DNA of 42,701 bases from assembly GCA_900314825.1 (NCBI GenBank), contig OMWS01000021.1, positions 1 through 42,701 of the forward strand. Reading direction: 5' to 3'. A program made the position numbers and the translations under genes. Shown here in pieces: positions 42,357 to 42,701 of this stretch. The stretch is from an uncultured Veillonellaceae bacterium. GTDB taxonomy: Bacteria; Bacillota; Negativicutes; Selenomonadales; Selenomonadaceae. The stretch's first letter is position 1; every line of letters starts with the position of its first letter. The notes under the pieces were generated by a model. It saw only the letters and a program-made list of their open reading frames with translations, was not told where the DNA came from and ran no database searches.

Positions 42357-42701
42357 ATGACCAAGCTCACGCTCCAGCCCGGAACATTCACCTACAACAA
42401 AGACGACGATGACCTCGCGCGCACGGTGCCCGTCGCCCACATCCTGCTCGATGGCAAAGACTTCATCCGGCAGATCCGAACGTGGACGCACGACAAGCAC
42501 CTCAGCCCGCTCGAGCCCGACATCCTCTATGACATGCTGCATCACGAGTGGAAAGACCACAGCAACGTCTTCCTCGCCGGCTGCGACTGCGGCCAGCCCC
42601 TCTGCGACCCGCTCTACGTCCACATCGAAGAGAAGAAATACACCATGACCTGGAGCCGTCTCTCCATGCTGGAAGACGGCATCAACGGCCGCACAAAACT
42701 C
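42357..42701 (+). CDS. Unrecognised protein, 5' part only (window edge)
   Basis: The open frame begins with ATG behind AGGAGG (42343-42348) and runs off the window without a stop, giving 115 residues (MTKLTLQPGTFTYNKDDDDL to the edge). No family is recognised. Visible features are an acidic run of four Asp near residue 16, a cysteine group CDCGQPLC near residues 80-87 that might bind zinc, and a mixed alpha/beta composition without signal peptide or membrane helix. It is preceded by a promoter and a palindrome, suggesting regulated expression, and follows the AraC-type gene in the same direction but after a terminator. Confidence 0.8.
   Translation, partial: MTKLTLQPGTFTYNKDDDDLARTVPVAHILLDGKDFIRQIRTWTHDKHLSPLEPDILYDMLHHEWKDHSNVFLAGCDCGQPLCDPLYVHIEEKKYTMTWSRLSMLEDGINGRTKL

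Noticed and set aside
1..42701. CRISPR array, tRNA or rRNA genes, integrase or transposase genes
   Set aside because: No regularly spaced direct repeats, no recognisable tRNA or rRNA stretch, and no recombinase motifs were seen. The repeats present are inverted hairpins.

Overview
The window looks like a chromosomal segment of a high-GC Firmicute, most likely a Negativicutes (Selenomonas/Mitsuokella-like) bacterium. The basis is the GC-rich, C/G-ending codon use, Firmicute gene neighbourhoods (gatCAB; phoH-ybeY-era-recO), a fused purL/purQ FGAM synthase, TTG and GTG starts with strong Shine-Dalgarno sites, and families of short hairpin repeats between genes. The genus is inference; no rRNA or tRNA gene is present to settle it.

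Layout. 1-4.4 kb: a phosphoglycolate-phosphatase-like HAD enzyme and the gatCAB operon (tRNA amidotransferase), read leftwards from a textbook sigma-70 promoter. 4.47-12.64 kb, read rightwards: a small zinc-ribbon membrane protein followed at once by a complete Wadjet (JetD-JetA-JetB-JetC) SMC-type anti-plasmid system. 12.7-23.25 kb, read leftwards: a four-gene operon with a DISARM-type core (DrmA helicase, DrmB DUF1998 protein), a 949-residue protein of unknown function in front, and a NERD-nuclease/UvrD-type helicase behind. No methyltransferase and no DrmC phospholipase-D nuclease are present. The two defence operons converge on a perfect 20-bp bidirectional hairpin terminator. This 19-kb defence island lies between gatC and recO.

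23.27-29.40 kb, leftwards: recO, a DUF502 membrane protein, era, ybeY, phoH and a two-domain glycosyltransferase. The recO end lies only 23 bp before the DISARM-like operon with no visible terminator, so the defence genes may be read from housekeeping transcription. 29.6-30.6 kb: bioB alone on the plus strand, divergent from the glycosyltransferase. 31-36 kb, leftwards: a radical SAM protein, pth with a long charged tail, uppP, surE, and a DUF2156 protein that appears to start with a non-AUG codon. 36.2-41.2 kb, leftwards: purL, a YhcH/YiaL-family protein and a short DapF-like protein lacking the usual catalytic segment. 41.35-42.7 kb, rightwards: an AraC-type regulator and a 5' fragment of an unrecognised gene behind a perfect operator-like palindrome.

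The most promising subject for follow-up is the methylase-free DISARM-like operon with its NERD helicase, the unassigned 949-residue protein and a DrmB with an added C-terminal region. Second are the zinc-ribbon membrane protein leading the Wadjet operon and the dispersed hairpin/MITE-like repeats in six intergenic regions. All family names come from reading motifs by eye; no database search was run.
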